This document shows, in pieces, positions 51,648-60,167 of a stretch of DNA of 64,000 bases. The position numbers and the translations under genes were made by a program. Position 1 is the stretch's first letter, and every line of letters starts with the position of its first letter. The DNA comes from Tabrizicola sp. (GTDB lineage: Bacteria > Pseudomonadota > Alphaproteobacteria > Rhodobacterales > Rhodobacteraceae): contig NZ_JAEULO010000021.1 of assembly GCF_016793705.1 (NCBI RefSeq), positions 177,334 to 241,333 of the forward strand, in the 5' to 3' direction. The notes under the pieces are model-generated. The model had not been told where the DNA came from, searched no databases, and saw only the letters and a program-made list of their open reading frames with translations.

Positions 51648-52001
51648 TCAGCCGATCCGCAGGACACTGCCCAAATCCTCGTTCGCCCGATCGCCCAACG
51701 CCTCGACCATCCACTGATTCAGCGATTTGGCATTGCGCGCAGCGGCGTCCGCCATCCGCCGATGCAGCTCGGGCGTGGCCCGCAGCGAAAGGCTGCCCGA
51801 AAAGGGCTTCTCGGGGTCGGTCCCGTCCTGCGCGCACCATTCCAGATAGTCGTCGACGCTGTCATGGAACGCCTTCGGCAGTTCCTCGGCGGTGCGGGCC
51901 TGAAAGGTGATCACGTCCCGGATACCCAGAACCTCGCCGTGGAACAGCAGGGCGTCTTCGTCGAAGGAGACCGTCGCGCTATAGCCTTTGTAGGGTTTCA
52001 T
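51648..52001 (-). CDS. hicB: HicB-family antitoxin
   Basis: 117 aa. The N-terminal HicB core KGYSATVSFDEDALLFHGEVLGIRDVITF-like partial RNase H fold is followed by DSVDDYLEWCAQDG and a C-terminal ribbon-helix-helix-like arm (SLSLRATPELHRRMADAAARNAKSLNQWMVEAL), which binds DNA. HicB neutralises HicA and represses the pair. Convergent with ivd with a two-base gap; it overlaps hicA by four bases. Unlike the usual order with hicA first and hicB second on mRNA, that order is kept here (hicA at the 5' end). Confidence 0.92.
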   Translation of the reverse strand: MKPYKGYSATVSFDEDALLFHGEVLGIRDVITFQARTAEELPKAFHDSVDDYLEWCAQDGTDPEKPFSGSLSLRATPELHRRMADAAARNAKSLNQWMVEALGDRANEDLGSVLRIG

Positions 52002-52255
52002 GGCTCTATTCCTGCTTCCAGTAGGAACCGGCGCACCGACCGCACCGCATCCTTAACGATAGTTGGTTGCGGATGGGGTTCGTGGAACACCATCCTACGG
52101 CCATTCAGCGATATGCGGACCCGGGACCCGGACCCTTGGGTAATCTCCGCGCCGAGTGCACGGAAAAGGGCTTCGACGTCGGTCCAGCGAATGTCGGCGC
52201 GGACCGGATTGACGAATATGCCCGCCAGAGTGCGGGCGTGTTTCGTGGAAAGCAT
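51998..52255 (-). CDS. hicA: HicA-family mRNA interferase toxin
   Basis: About 85 aa. Start at ATG 52255 (MLSTKHARTL) or GTG 52270. The double-stranded RNA-binding-like fold shows as WTDVEALFRALGAEITQGSGSRVRISL and VFHEPHPQP. Catalytic His would be in the FHEPHP segment, as in the GSRV-type HicA family, since the GSHH motif of classical HicA is absent. HicA cleaves mRNA when HicB is degraded. It is transcribed against ivd and mccB, interrupting the leucine operon, and the stop overlaps the hicB start. Confidence 0.85.
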   Translation of the reverse strand: MLSTKHARTLAGIFVNPVRADIRWTDVEALFRALGAEITQGSGSRVRISLNGRRMVFHEPHPQPTIVKDAVRSVRRFLLEAGIEP

Positions 52256-52316
52256 TCTTGTTCTAACCACTGAAGCGGCGAACGACCCTTACCAGCCCGC
52301 AGGCACGCATCGACGT

Positions 52317-52352
52317 AGTATCGAATGTGGTATCATTTTCCGATACTGTCAA
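52317..52352 (-). promoter_or_regulatory. Candidate hicAB promoter with overlapping inverted repeat
   Basis: AGTATCG (52317-52323) and CGATACT (52341-52347) form a perfect 7-base inverted repeat with a 17-base spacer. On the minus strand a consensus -35 TTGACA (52352-52347) touches one arm; no strong -10 follows (CACATT at 17 bases). This looks like a HicB-autoregulated promoter, and could also block a mccB promoter on the plus strand. Confidence 0.45.
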
Positions 52353-52364
52353 GGGAGACCCTAA

Positions 52365-53969
52365 GTGCGCCTGACCTCCTCCATCTCGCCGCGCAGCGAG
52401 GCCTTCCGCACCAACCGCGACGCCAACCTCGCCGCGCTGGAAACCGTTCGGGCCGCTGCCGAGCTGGCGTTGGCAGGCGGCGGCGACAAGGCGCGCGATC
52501 TGCACCGCAGCCGGGGCAAGCTCCTCCCTCGCGAACGGATCGACCGGCTCTTGGACCCCGGCTCGCCCTTCCTGGAGATCGGCCTTTTCACCGCGCACGG
52601 CCTGTATGACGGCGCCAGCCCCTCCGCCGGGCTGATTGCCGGGATCGGCAGGGTCGAGGGGCAGGAGGTGATGGTCGTCTGCAACGACGCCACCGTGAAG
52701 GGCGGCACCTACTTCCCGATGACTGTCAAGAAGCACCTCCGCGCGCAGGAGATCGCCGCGCAGAACCGGCTGCCCTGCGTCTATCTGGTCGACTCGGGCG
52801 GGGCGAACCTGCCGAACCAGGACGAGGTCTTCCCCGACCGCGACCATTTCGGGCGCATCTTCTTCAACCAGGCCAACATGTCCGCCGAAGGCATCGCGCA
52901 GATCGCCGTGGTCATGGGTTCCTGCACCGCAGGGGGGGCCTATGTCCCCGCGATGTCCGACGTGACGATCATCGTGAGGGACCAGGGCACGATCTTCCTC
53001 GCCGGTCCGCCGCTGGTCAGGGCCGCGACGGGCGAAGTGGTCAGCGCCGAGGAACTGGGCGGGGGCGATGTCCACACCCGGCTCTCCGGCGTGGCAGACC
53101 TTCTGGCCGAGGATGACGCCCATGCGCTGCTGCTGGCCCGCCGCGCGGTGGCATCGCTGAACCGCCGCAAATCCGCGCCCGTGGTCCTGCAATCGCCCGA
53201 ACCCCCGGCCTATGACCCCGAGGAGCTGCTGGGCATCGTGCCCCCCGAGACCAAGACCCCCTACGACATCCGCGAGGTCATCGCCCGCGTCACCGATGGC
53301 TCGCGCCTCGACGAGTTCAAGCCGCGCTATGGCACCACCATTGTCTGTGGCTTCGCGCATGTGATGGGCATTCCGGTCGGGATCATCGGCAACAACGGGG
53401 TGATCTTTTCCGAAAGCGCGCTGAAGGCCGCACATTTCGTGGAACTCTGCTCCCAGCGCGGTATCCCCTTGGTCTTCCTGCAGAACATCTCCGGCTTCAT
53501 GGTCGGCAAGACGGCCGAGAACCGCGGCATCGCCAAGGACGGGGCCAAGCTGGTGACGGCGGTGGCAACGACGCAGGCCCCCAAGGTCACGCTGATCGTC
53601 GGCGGCTCCTTCGGTGCGGGCAACTACGGCATGTGCGGCCGCGCCTATGGCCCCCGGTTCCTGTGGACCTGGCCCAACTCCCGCATCTCCGTCATGGGCG
53701 GCGAGCAGGCCGCCGGGGTGCTGGCCACCGTCCGCCGCGAGGCGATCGAGCGCAAGGGCGGCGCCTGGACGTCCGAGGAGGAGGCTGCCTACAAACGCCC
53801 CACGGTCGAGATGTTCGAGCGCCAGTCGCACCCGCTCTACGCCGCCGCGCGCCTGTGGGATGACGGCATCATCGACCCCCGCCGCAGCCGCGAGGTGCTG
53901 GCGCTCTCGCTCTCCGCCACGCTGAACGCACCGATTCCGCCCACCCGCTTTGGCCTTTTCAGGATGTAG
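52365..53969 (+). CDS. mccB: Methylcrotonyl-CoA carboxylase, carboxyltransferase (beta) subunit
   Basis: 534 aa from GTG 52365 with AAGGGAG eight bases upstream. The crotonase-fold carboxyltransferase is clear: [41 protein letters not shown] (MCC-type), [30 protein letters not shown] and [19 protein letters not shown]. It transfers CO2 from biotin to 3-methylcrotonyl-CoA in leucine degradation. First gene of the mccB-mccA-HMG-CoA lyase-crotonase string. Confidence 0.96.
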   Translation: MRLTSSISPRSEAFRTNRDANLAALETVRAAAELALAGGGDKARDLHRSRGKLLPRERIDRLLDPGSPFLEIGLFTAHGLYDGASPSAGLIAGIGRVEGQEVMVVCNDATVKGGTYFPMTVKKHLRAQEIAAQNRLPCVYLVDSGGANLPNQDEVFPDRDHFGRIFFNQANMSAEGIAQIAVVMGSCTAGGAYVPAMSDVTIIVRDQGTIFLAGPPLVRAATGEVVSAEELGGGDVHTRLSGVADLLAEDDAHALLLARRAVASLNRRKSAPVVLQSPEPPAYDPEELLGIVPPETKTPYDIREVIARVTDGSRLDEFKPRYGTTIVCGFAHVMGIPVGIIGNNGVIFSESALKAAHFVELCSQRGIPLVFLQNISGFMVGKTAENRGIAKDGAKLVTAVATTQAPKVTLIVGGSFGAGNYGMCGRAYGPRFLWTWPNSRISVMGGEQAAGVLATVRREAIERKGGAWTSEEEAAYKRPTVEMFERQSHPLYAAARLWDDGIIDPRRSREVLALSLSATLNAPIPPTRFGLFRM

Positions 53970-53973
53970 CCGC

Positions 53974-55956
53974 ATGTTCGCCAAGATCCTGGTCGCCAAC
54001 CGCGGGGAAATTGCCGCCCGCGTCATCGCCACCGCCCGCCGGATGGGCATCGCCACCGTCGCCGTCCACTCCGACGCCGATGCGCAGGCGCTCCACGTCA
54101 CCCTCGCCGACGAGGCTGTCCGCATCGGCCCCGCTCCCGCATCGGAAAGCTACCTGAACGGTCAGGCCATCATCGCCGCCGCCCTTCGCACCGGAGCGCA
54201 GGCGATCCACCCCGGCTACGGTTTCCTCTCCGAAAACCCCGGTTTCGTCGAAGCCGTCGAAGCGGCTGGCCTTGTGTTCATCGGCCCCCCCGCCAGCGCC
54301 ATCCGCGCGATGGGCTTGAAGGACGCGGCCAAGCGGCTGATGGAATCCGCAGGCGTCCCCGTCGTCCCGGGCTACCACGGCGAGGATCAGGACCCCCTCC
54401 GCCTTGCGCGCGAGGCCGAAGCCATCGGCTACCCCGTCCTGATCAAGGCCCGCGCCGGGGGCGGCGGCAAGGGGATGCGCCTGGTCGAGGACCCCGCCGC
54501 CTTCCCCGCCGCGCTCGAAAGCGCCGCCCGCGAGGCGCAAGCGAGCTTCGGCGATCCCGCCTGCCTGATCGAGAAATACATCGCCTCCCCCCGCCATATC
54601 GAGGTGCAGGTCTTCGCCGACGCCCAGGGCACCACGGTCCACCTTTTCGAACGCGATTGCTCGCTGCAACGCCGCCACCAGAAGGTCATCGAGGAGGCCC
54701 CCGCCCCCGGCATGACCGCCCCCGTCCGCGCCGCGATGACAAAGGCCGCCATCCAGGCCGCCCGCAGCATCGGCTACCGGGGCGCGGGCACCGTGGAGTT
54801 CATCGCCGACGGCTCCGGCCCGCTCCGCGAAGACGGCTTCTGGTTCATGGAGATGAACACCCGCCTGCAAGTCGAACACCCGGTTTCCGAGGCGATCACC
54901 GGCCTTGATTTCGTCGAGTTGCAACTGCGCGTGGCGGCAGGCGAACCCTTGCCCTTCACGCAAGGCGACCTCCGCATCGACGGCCACGCCATCGAGGCCC
55001 GGCTCTATGCCGAAGATGCCGAACGCGGCTTCCTCCCCGCCACCGGCCACCTGACGCACCTCGCCTTCCAACGCGGCCCGGTGCGGGTGGATGCGGGCGT
55101 GCGGCAGGGAGACGAGATCACCCCCTGGTACGACCCGATGATCGCCAAGCTCATCGCCCACGCGCCCGACCGCAGCGCCGCGCTGGCCCTTCTCGGCCAG
55201 ACCCTCGACGCCACCCGCATCGCCGGGTCCACCACCAACCTCGCCTTCCTCGCCGCCCTGACCCGACACCCGGACGTGCGCTCCGGCAAGGTCGACACCG
55301 GCCTCATCGCCCGCGACCTCGCGCAACTGACCGCCCGCCCCCCGCTCCCACCCGAGGCCCCGGCCCTCGCCGCGCTCGCCGCGCTTGATCTCCTCACCCC
55401 ACCCACCGGCACCGACCCGTGGGACAGCCTCACCGGCTGGCGCGGCTGGTCGAATGCGGAGAGCTTCGTGACGCTGGACCATCGGGGCGAGACCCATGCG
55501 CTGAAGATCGAACACCTCAGCCAACGCCGGTTCCGCGTCACGGACGGAAGCGACTCCACTACCCTGGCGATCCTCGACAGCCGCAACGGCGACCTCCGCT
55601 TCGAGAGCGACGGTCTGATCCGCACTGCGGGCCTCGCCCGGACCGCCGACACGATCACCGTCTTCCTCGACGGCCGGTCGCACGGCTTCCACCCCGTCCT
55701 CCCGCGGGGCGAAACCGGCCACGCCCACAGCGGTGATGCCATCAGCGCCCCGATGCCCGGCCTTGTTGCCAAACTCCACACGACCCTCGGAGCCACCGTC
55801 ACCAAGGGCGATCCGCTCGTCGTCCTCGAAGCAATGAAGATGGAGCACATCCTGACCGCCCCCCGCGATGGCCGCATCGCCGAGCTGCTGGTAGCCGAGG
55901 GTGATCAGGTCAGCGATGGCACGATGCTTGTCCGGCTCGAGGGTGCCGATGACTGA
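53974..55956 (+). CDS. mccA: Methylcrotonyl-CoA carboxylase, biotin carboxylase (alpha) subunit
   Basis: 660 aa from ATG 53974, four bases after mccB. Biotin carboxylase domain: ILVANRGEIAARVI, HPGYGFLSENPGFVEA, IKARAGGGGKGMRLV (ATP-binding), MEMNTRLQVEHPVSE. A BT-type linker follows, and then the C-terminal biotinyl domain with the biotinylation motif EAMKMEH. It makes carboxybiotin for MccB. MccB next door and HMG-CoA lyase after it decide for MCC over propionyl-CoA carboxylase. Confidence 0.96.
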   Translation: MFAKILVANRGEIAARVIATARRMGIATVAVHSDADAQALHVTLADEAVRIGPAPASESYLNGQAIIAAALRTGAQAIHPGYGFLSENPGFVEAVEAAGLVFIGPPASAIRAMGLKDAAKRLMESAGVPVVPGYHGEDQDPLRLAREAEAIGYPVLIKARAGGGGKGMRLVEDPAAFPAALESAAREAQASFGDPACLIEKYIASPRHIEVQVFADAQGTTVHLFERDCSLQRRHQKVIEEAPAPGMTAPVRAAMTKAAIQAARSIGYRGAGTVEFIADGSGPLREDGFWFMEMNTRLQVEHPVSEAITGLDFVELQLRVAAGEPLPFTQGDLRIDGHAIEARLYAEDAERGFLPATGHLTHLAFQRGPVRVDAGVRQGDEITPWYDPMIAKLIAHAPDRSAALALLGQTLDATRIAGSTTNLAFLAALTRHPDVRSGKVDTGLIARDLAQLTARPPLPPEAPALAALAALDLLTPPTGTDPWDSLTGWRGWSNAESFVTLDHRGETHALKIEHLSQRRFRVTDGSDSTTLAILDSRNGDLRFESDGLIRTAGLARTADTITVFLDGRSHGFHPVLPRGETGHAHSGDAISAPMPGLVAKLHTTLGATVTKGDPLVVLEAMKMEHILTAPRDGRIAELLVAEGDQVSDGTMLVRLEGADD

Positions 55957-56806
55957 CCGCGTCACCCTCTACGAAGTCTCCCCCCGCGACGGGTTGCAGA
56001 ACGAATCCCGCCCGGTCCCCACCGCCGACAAGATCCACCTCGTCGACCAGCTTTCCGCCTGCGGCTTCGCCCATATCGAGGTGACAAGCTTCGTCAGCCC
56101 GAAATGGGTGCCGCAAATGGCCGATGCCGCCGAGGTGATGGCCGGGATCACCCGCCGCCCTGGCATTTCCTACGGTGTGCTGACCCCGAACCTGCAAGGG
56201 CTGGAGCGGGCCTTGCAGGCGAAAGCCGATGAGGTCGCCGTCTTCGCCTCCGCCTCGGAAAGCTTCTCGCAGAAGAACATCAACTGCTCGATCGCCGAAA
56301 GCCTCGACCGCTTCCGCCCGGTGCTGGAGCGTGCGAAAGCAGAAGGTATCCCGGTACGCGGCTACGTCTCCTGTGTCACCGATTGCCCCTACGAAGGCCC
56401 CGTCGCGCCGGACGCCGTGGCGCATGTCGCCAGCGCCTTGCACCAGATGGGCTGCACCCAGATCAGCCTCGGCGACACCATCGGCCACGGCACCCCCGAA
56501 ACCATCGGTCGGATGCTCGACGCCGTGCTCACCGTCCTTCCCGCAAAACAGCTGGCCGGGCACTACCACGACACCAGGGGCACGGCGCTGCGCAACATCG
56601 CGACCAGCCTTGACCGGGGCCTGCGGGTCTTCGACGCCTCGGTCGGCGGCCTTGGCGGTTGCCCCTATGCCCCCGGCGCCAGGGGCAATGTCGCGACCGA
56701 AACCGTCGCCGCCTTCCTGCACGCCGAAGGCTTCACGACCGGGCTGGACCTCGACCGCCTGGCCGAAGCCGCCCGCTTCGCGCAAAGCCTGAGGAGCCCG
56801 CAATGA
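55949..56806 (+). CDS. mvaB: Hydroxymethylglutaryl-CoA lyase
   Basis: 285 aa from ATG 55949, overlapping the mccA end by eight bases. The HMGL TIM barrel has YEVSPRDGLQNESRPVPTADKI at the start (metal and substrate Arg/Asp), VTSFVSPKWVPQMADA, SLGDTIGHGTPETIGRM, HYHDTRGTALRN and GLGGCPYAPGARGNVATE, the last containing the catalytic Cys. It splits HMG-CoA into acetoacetate and acetyl-CoA, the last step of leucine degradation. Confidence 0.96.
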   Translation: MTDRVTLYEVSPRDGLQNESRPVPTADKIHLVDQLSACGFAHIEVTSFVSPKWVPQMADAAEVMAGITRRPGISYGVLTPNLQGLERALQAKADEVAVFASASESFSQKNINCSIAESLDRFRPVLERAKAEGIPVRGYVSCVTDCPYEGPVAPDAVAHVASALHQMGCTQISLGDTIGHGTPETIGRMLDAVLTVLPAKQLAGHYHDTRGTALRNIATSLDRGLRVFDASVGGLGGCPYAPGARGNVATETVAAFLHAEGFTTGLDLDRLAEAARFAQSLRSPQ

Positions 56807-57585
56807 CCTGGCAGACGCTCGATCTCCGCACCGATCCGCGCGGAGTGGTCTACCTGACTCTGAACACCCCCGACCGCCGCAACGTGCTGTCGCCGCAGAT
56901 GATCGCCGACCTGACCGCGGCCGCCCATAACCTTGGCAGCGACCGCTCCGTCCGCGTCGTCGTCCTTTCCGGCGCCGGGCCGGTCTTCTGCGCCGGGGGT
57001 GATCTCGACTGGATGGCCGCACAGATCGACGCCGACCGCCCCCAGCGCCTGAGCGAGGCGCGGAAGCTGGCCCAGATGCTGCGCGTGCTGAACGAACTGC
57101 CGAAACCGCTCGTCGGGCGGCTGCATGGCGGGGCCTTCGGCGGCGGGGTCGGCCTGGCCTGCGTCTGCGACGTGGCCATTGCGGCGCAAGGCACCAAGTT
57201 CTGCTTTTCGGAAACCCGGCTCGGGATCATCCCCGCCACCATCGGCCCCTATGTGCTGGCCCGGATGGGCGAGGGCCGGGCGCGCCGTGTCTTCATGTCC
57301 GCCCGGGTCTTCGACGCCGCAGAGGCAGAGACGCTGGGCCTCGTTTCCGACGTGGTGCCCGACGCCGATCTCGACACTGCCGTCGAGGCTGAGGTCGCCC
57401 CCTACCTCTCCTGCGCCCCCTTTGCCGTGGGCCAGGCCAAGGCGCTTGCCCGTGCGCTTGGCCCCCGGATCGACGAGGCGGTGATCGAGGACAGCATCCG
57501 CAGGCTGGCCGACGCCTGGGAGGGGCCGGAGGCACTGCCGGGCATCCGCGCCTTCCTGCAAAAGCGCCCGCCGCCCTGGCAGTGA
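56803..57585 (+). CDS. liuC: Crotonase-family enzyme, probably methylglutaconyl-CoA hydratase
   Basis: 260 aa, starting at ATG 56803 (MTWQTLDLRTDPRGVVYL) with four-base overlap with the lyase stop. The crotonase fold shows TLNTPDRRNVLSPQMIADL, GAGPVFCAGGDLDWM (oxyanion hole) and GGAFGGGVGLACVCDVAIAA, and FSETRLGIIPATIGPYV carries the active-site Glu. Position after mccBA and the lyase gives methylglutaconyl-CoA hydratase, the one leucine step not covered by the others. Confidence 0.9.
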   Translation: MTWQTLDLRTDPRGVVYLTLNTPDRRNVLSPQMIADLTAAAHNLGSDRSVRVVVLSGAGPVFCAGGDLDWMAAQIDADRPQRLSEARKLAQMLRVLNELPKPLVGRLHGGAFGGGVGLACVCDVAIAAQGTKFCFSETRLGIIPATIGPYVLARMGEGRARRVFMSARVFDAAEAETLGLVSDVVPDADLDTAVEAEVAPYLSCAPFAVGQAKALARALGPRIDEAVIEDSIRRLADAWEGPEALPGIRAFLQKRPPPWQ

Positions 57586-57596
57586 GCCGGGCCGCA

Positions 57597-57614
57597 CAGG
57601 ATTAACCGATCCTG
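57597..57614 (+). terminator. Weak stem-loop after the leucine operon
   Basis: CAGGAT (57597-57602) pairs with ATCCTG (57609-57614) across a TAACCG loop, 12 bases after the crotonase stop; a T-rich stretch appears only ~20 bases later. It is therefore a weak candidate. The rest of 57586-57769 shows nothing more than the ribosome-binding site of the next gene. Confidence 0.35.
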
Positions 57615-57769
57615 AATGTCAGCAGGCAACCCATTGATTTTCTTTCCTCCGAGAATCTGTCCACGCGCGGCGCGCGGATTTGCCCGGGGCTCGTGTCGGA
57701 AGGGGCTTCCCTGAACGCAGGGCGCGCGGCACGATGGGAACGGACGGGCTTTCCCCGCGAGGTGTCGGA

Positions 57770-58543
57770 ATGGATCTTCAACTGGGGCGGCAGGTGGTGA
57801 TCGTCACCGGGGCGGCCAGCGGCATCGGAGCCGCAGCGGCCCGCCTTCTTGCCGCCGAAGGTGCGGGAGGGCTGGTCCTCACCGACCGCGACGCCCCCGG
57901 CCTTGCCCGCCTCGCGGCCGACCTGACGCCTGCCACCCCGGTCGAGACGGTGGTGTCCGATCTCGCCGATCCTGCGGCATCGGCCGCCATTGCGGCGGCT
58001 GCCATTGCCCGCTTCGGCCGCATCGACGGGCTGGTCAACGCGGCGGGCCTGACCACGCGCGGATCGTTCGAGACGGGCACGGCGGCGATCTGGGACGAGC
58101 TGTTCGATGTGAACGCGCGTGCGGGGTTCCTGCTGATGCAGGCGGCCATCGTCGACATGCGCCGTCGCGGGGCGCCCGGGGCCATTGTCAACATCCTGTC
58201 GATGAACGCCTACTGCGGCCTTCCGGAACTGGCGATCTATTCCGCCACAAAAGGGGCGATGGCAACGCTGACCCGCAACGCCGCCCACGCCCATATGGCC
58301 GACCGCATCCGCGTGACCGGCATCAACCTGGGCTGGGTGGCGACCGAGACCGAGCTGCTGAAGCATGCCGATATGGGGCACGGCCCGGACTGGATGGCCG
58401 CCGCTGCGGCGGCACAACCCCTGGGGCGGCTGGTCACGGCCGAGGAATGTGCCCGGCTGACGGCATTTCTTCTTTCTGACGCCTCGGTGCCCATGACCGG
58501 GGCCATCCTTGACCTTGAACAGAAAGTTGCGGGGGCGATCTGA
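57770..58543 (+). CDS. Short-chain dehydrogenase/reductase
   Basis: 257 aa from ATG 57770 (MDLQLGRQVVIVTGAAS), after a GAGGTG-type ribosome-binding site. The SDR signatures are complete: TGAASGIG cofactor loop near 15-22, LVNAAG, Ser in NILSMNAY, YSATK catalytic Tyr-Lys, and a C-terminal PMTGAILDLEQ. LTDRDA after strand 2 favours NAD over NADP. First gene of a sugar-type operon, coupled to the RpiR regulator (TGATG). The alcohol substrate is unknown; likely a sugar, sugar acid or polyol. Confidence 0.88.
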   Translation: MDLQLGRQVVIVTGAASGIGAAAARLLAAEGAGGLVLTDRDAPGLARLAADLTPATPVETVVSDLADPAASAAIAAAAIARFGRIDGLVNAAGLTTRGSFETGTAAIWDELFDVNARAGFLLMQAAIVDMRRRGAPGAIVNILSMNAYCGLPELAIYSATKGAMATLTRNAAHAHMADRIRVTGINLGWVATETELLKHADMGHGPDWMAAAAAAQPLGRLVTAEECARLTAFLLSDASVPMTGAILDLEQKVAGAI

Positions 58544-59445
58544 TGGCGGACATGCCCCCCCGGGATTTCGAAGCCTTGCGCGCGGCGCTGGTCGCCCGGT
58601 CGGACCGGCTGTCGAAGCGGCTGTCCCAGGTGGCGCAGTTCTTCCTGAACCATCCCGAGGAGGTGGCGGTCTCGACGCTGGTGCATCTGGCGGACCTCGC
58701 TGCCGTGCCGCCCGCCACCATCACCCGCTTCGCCAAGGAGCTGGGGTTCCAGGGCTTCTCCGATCTTCAGCTGGTGTTTCGCGAGCGGCTTCTGGGGCCG
58801 AGACTGCCCTATGCCGAGCGTGTCTCGGGCGCGGGGGACAGCGATCTGGACCAGCCGGGGGTGGTGTTCGGCAGTTTCGTCCAGGCAGCGGTGCAATCGC
58901 TCTTGCGGATCGAGGAGGCGCTGGACCGCGACCAGTTGGAGGCTTGCGTCGAGGTGCTGGCGGCAACGGAGGTCGTCCATGTCGCCGCGGCGCGGGGGGC
59001 CTTCGGTCTTGGGGCCTATACGGTCTATGGCCTGGGCAGCCTCGGGCGGCGGGCGCATCTCATCGACAACATCGGCGCGATGCGGGGGATGCAGGTTGCG
59101 GCGATGGGGTCGGGGGATACGCTCTTGGCGATGACTTTCGACGACTACACGCCCGAGACGGTGGAGGTGGTGAAGCTCGCCGCCGCGAAAGGGCATAGGG
59201 TGCTGGCGATCACCGACAACGCGCTGAGCCCCGTCGCGGGGTTGGCAAGCCATGTGCTTTACGTGAACGAGGCGCGGCTGGGCCATTTCCGCAGCCAGGT
59301 GCCTGCGATGGTGGTGGCGCAGGCGATGATCGTCGGGCTGGGGCGCAGGCTCGGTTCGGTTGAAATTTCTCAAAATCGGAAAAATGAAAACTTCGTTGCA
59401 TCGACTCGCGTCTTGGCCAAGGATGGTCGGGGGAGGACGTCATGA
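58543..59445 (+). CDS. RpiR/MurR-family transcriptional regulator
   Basis: 300 aa. N-terminal HTH (residues ~10-80; VSTLVHLADLAAVPPATITRFAKELGFQGF) and C-terminal SIS sugar-phosphate-binding domain (~125-260; VVHVAAARGAFGLGAYTVYG, SGDTLLAMTF, NALSPVAGLASHVLYV). It probably senses a phosphosugar and regulates this operon. The first and last bases overlap neighbouring genes. Locus has a second regulator (LacI) at 62283-63287. Confidence 0.92.
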   Translation: MADMPPRDFEALRAALVARSDRLSKRLSQVAQFFLNHPEEVAVSTLVHLADLAAVPPATITRFAKELGFQGFSDLQLVFRERLLGPRLPYAERVSGAGDSDLDQPGVVFGSFVQAAVQSLLRIEEALDRDQLEACVEVLAATEVVHVAAARGAFGLGAYTVYGLGSLGRRAHLIDNIGAMRGMQVAAMGSGDTLLAMTFDDYTPETVEVVKLAAAKGHRVLAITDNALSPVAGLASHVLYVNEARLGHFRSQVPAMVVAQAMIVGLGRRLGSVEISQNRKNENFVASTRVLAKDGRGRTS

Positions 59446-60167
59446 TGCGCAGCCGGTTCGACTTTGCCGGGGCCGAGGTCGTGGTGGTCGGCGCCAGCCG
59501 CGCCGGGATCGGGGCTTCGATTGCCCGCGCTTTTCAGGAGGCAGGCGCGCGGGTGGAGATCACCGGGGCCGAGCCGGAGCCCGCGCCGGAGGATGCGGGG
59601 CGCTTCGGCTATACGCAGCTTGACGTGACCGACGGGGCGGCGGTGAGGGACTTCGCCGCGCGGCATGGCAAGGTGGACGTGCTGGTCAACTGCGCCGCGA
59701 TCACCGCGCGGGGCGAAGAGATGGCGCCGGAGTTCTTCGCCCATGTCGTCGACGTGAACCTCCACGGCACCTTCCGCGTGGCCGAGGCCTTTCATGCCCA
59801 GCTGAAGGCCGCGAAGGGGGCGCTGATCAACATCGCCTCGATGTATGCGATGTTCGGCAGCCCGAAGAACCCGGCCTATGGCGCCAGCAAGGCCGCCGTG
59901 GTGCAACTGACCAAATCGCTCGCCATCGCCTGGGCCGGGGATGGCATAAGGGTGAACGCGGTGGCTCCCGGCTTCATCGTCACCCAGCAATCGGCGCGCA
60001 GCCGCACCGACCCGGCGCATGTCGCCGCCGTCAACCTGCGGACGCCCATGGGCCGCTGGGGCCAGCCCGAGGATATCGCCGGGCCGGTCCTGTTCCTTGC
60101 ATCCGAGGCCGCCGGGTTCATGACCGGCACCTGCCTTGCCATCGACGGGGGATATTCCGTTGCCTGA
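59442..60167 (+). CDS. Short-chain dehydrogenase/reductase
   Basis: 241 aa, four-base overlap with the RpiR gene. Cofactor loop VVGASRAGIGASIARAF, VNCAAITARG, catalytic SMYAMFGSPKNPAYGASKAA and the usual PEDIAGPVLFLASEAAGFMTG tail. The N-terminus lacks the classical TGxxxGIG (it has VGASRAGIG), a common variant. It is a second sugar or polyol dehydrogenase of the locus; two SDRs plus a Gfo/Idh enzyme point to successive oxidation or epimerisation of a hydroxyl group. Confidence 0.9.
   Translation: MMRSRFDFAGAEVVVVGASRAGIGASIARAFQEAGARVEITGAEPEPAPEDAGRFGYTQLDVTDGAAVRDFAARHGKVDVLVNCAAITARGEEMAPEFFAHVVDVNLHGTFRVAEAFHAQLKAAKGALINIASMYAMFGSPKNPAYGASKAAVVQLTKSLAIAWAGDGIRVNAVAPGFIVTQQSARSRTDPAHVAAVNLRTPMGRWGQPEDIAGPVLFLASEAAGFMTGTCLAIDGGYSVA

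Noticed and set aside
48826-51840. A 1004-codon minus-strand open frame
   Set aside because: It is antisense to the indolepyruvate oxidoreductase and isovaleryl-CoA dehydrogenase genes; no domain is visible.
53959-55965. A 668-codon minus-strand frame opposite mccA
   Set aside because: It mirrors mccA nearly end to end; the biotin carboxylase and EAMKMEH motifs on the plus strand decide.
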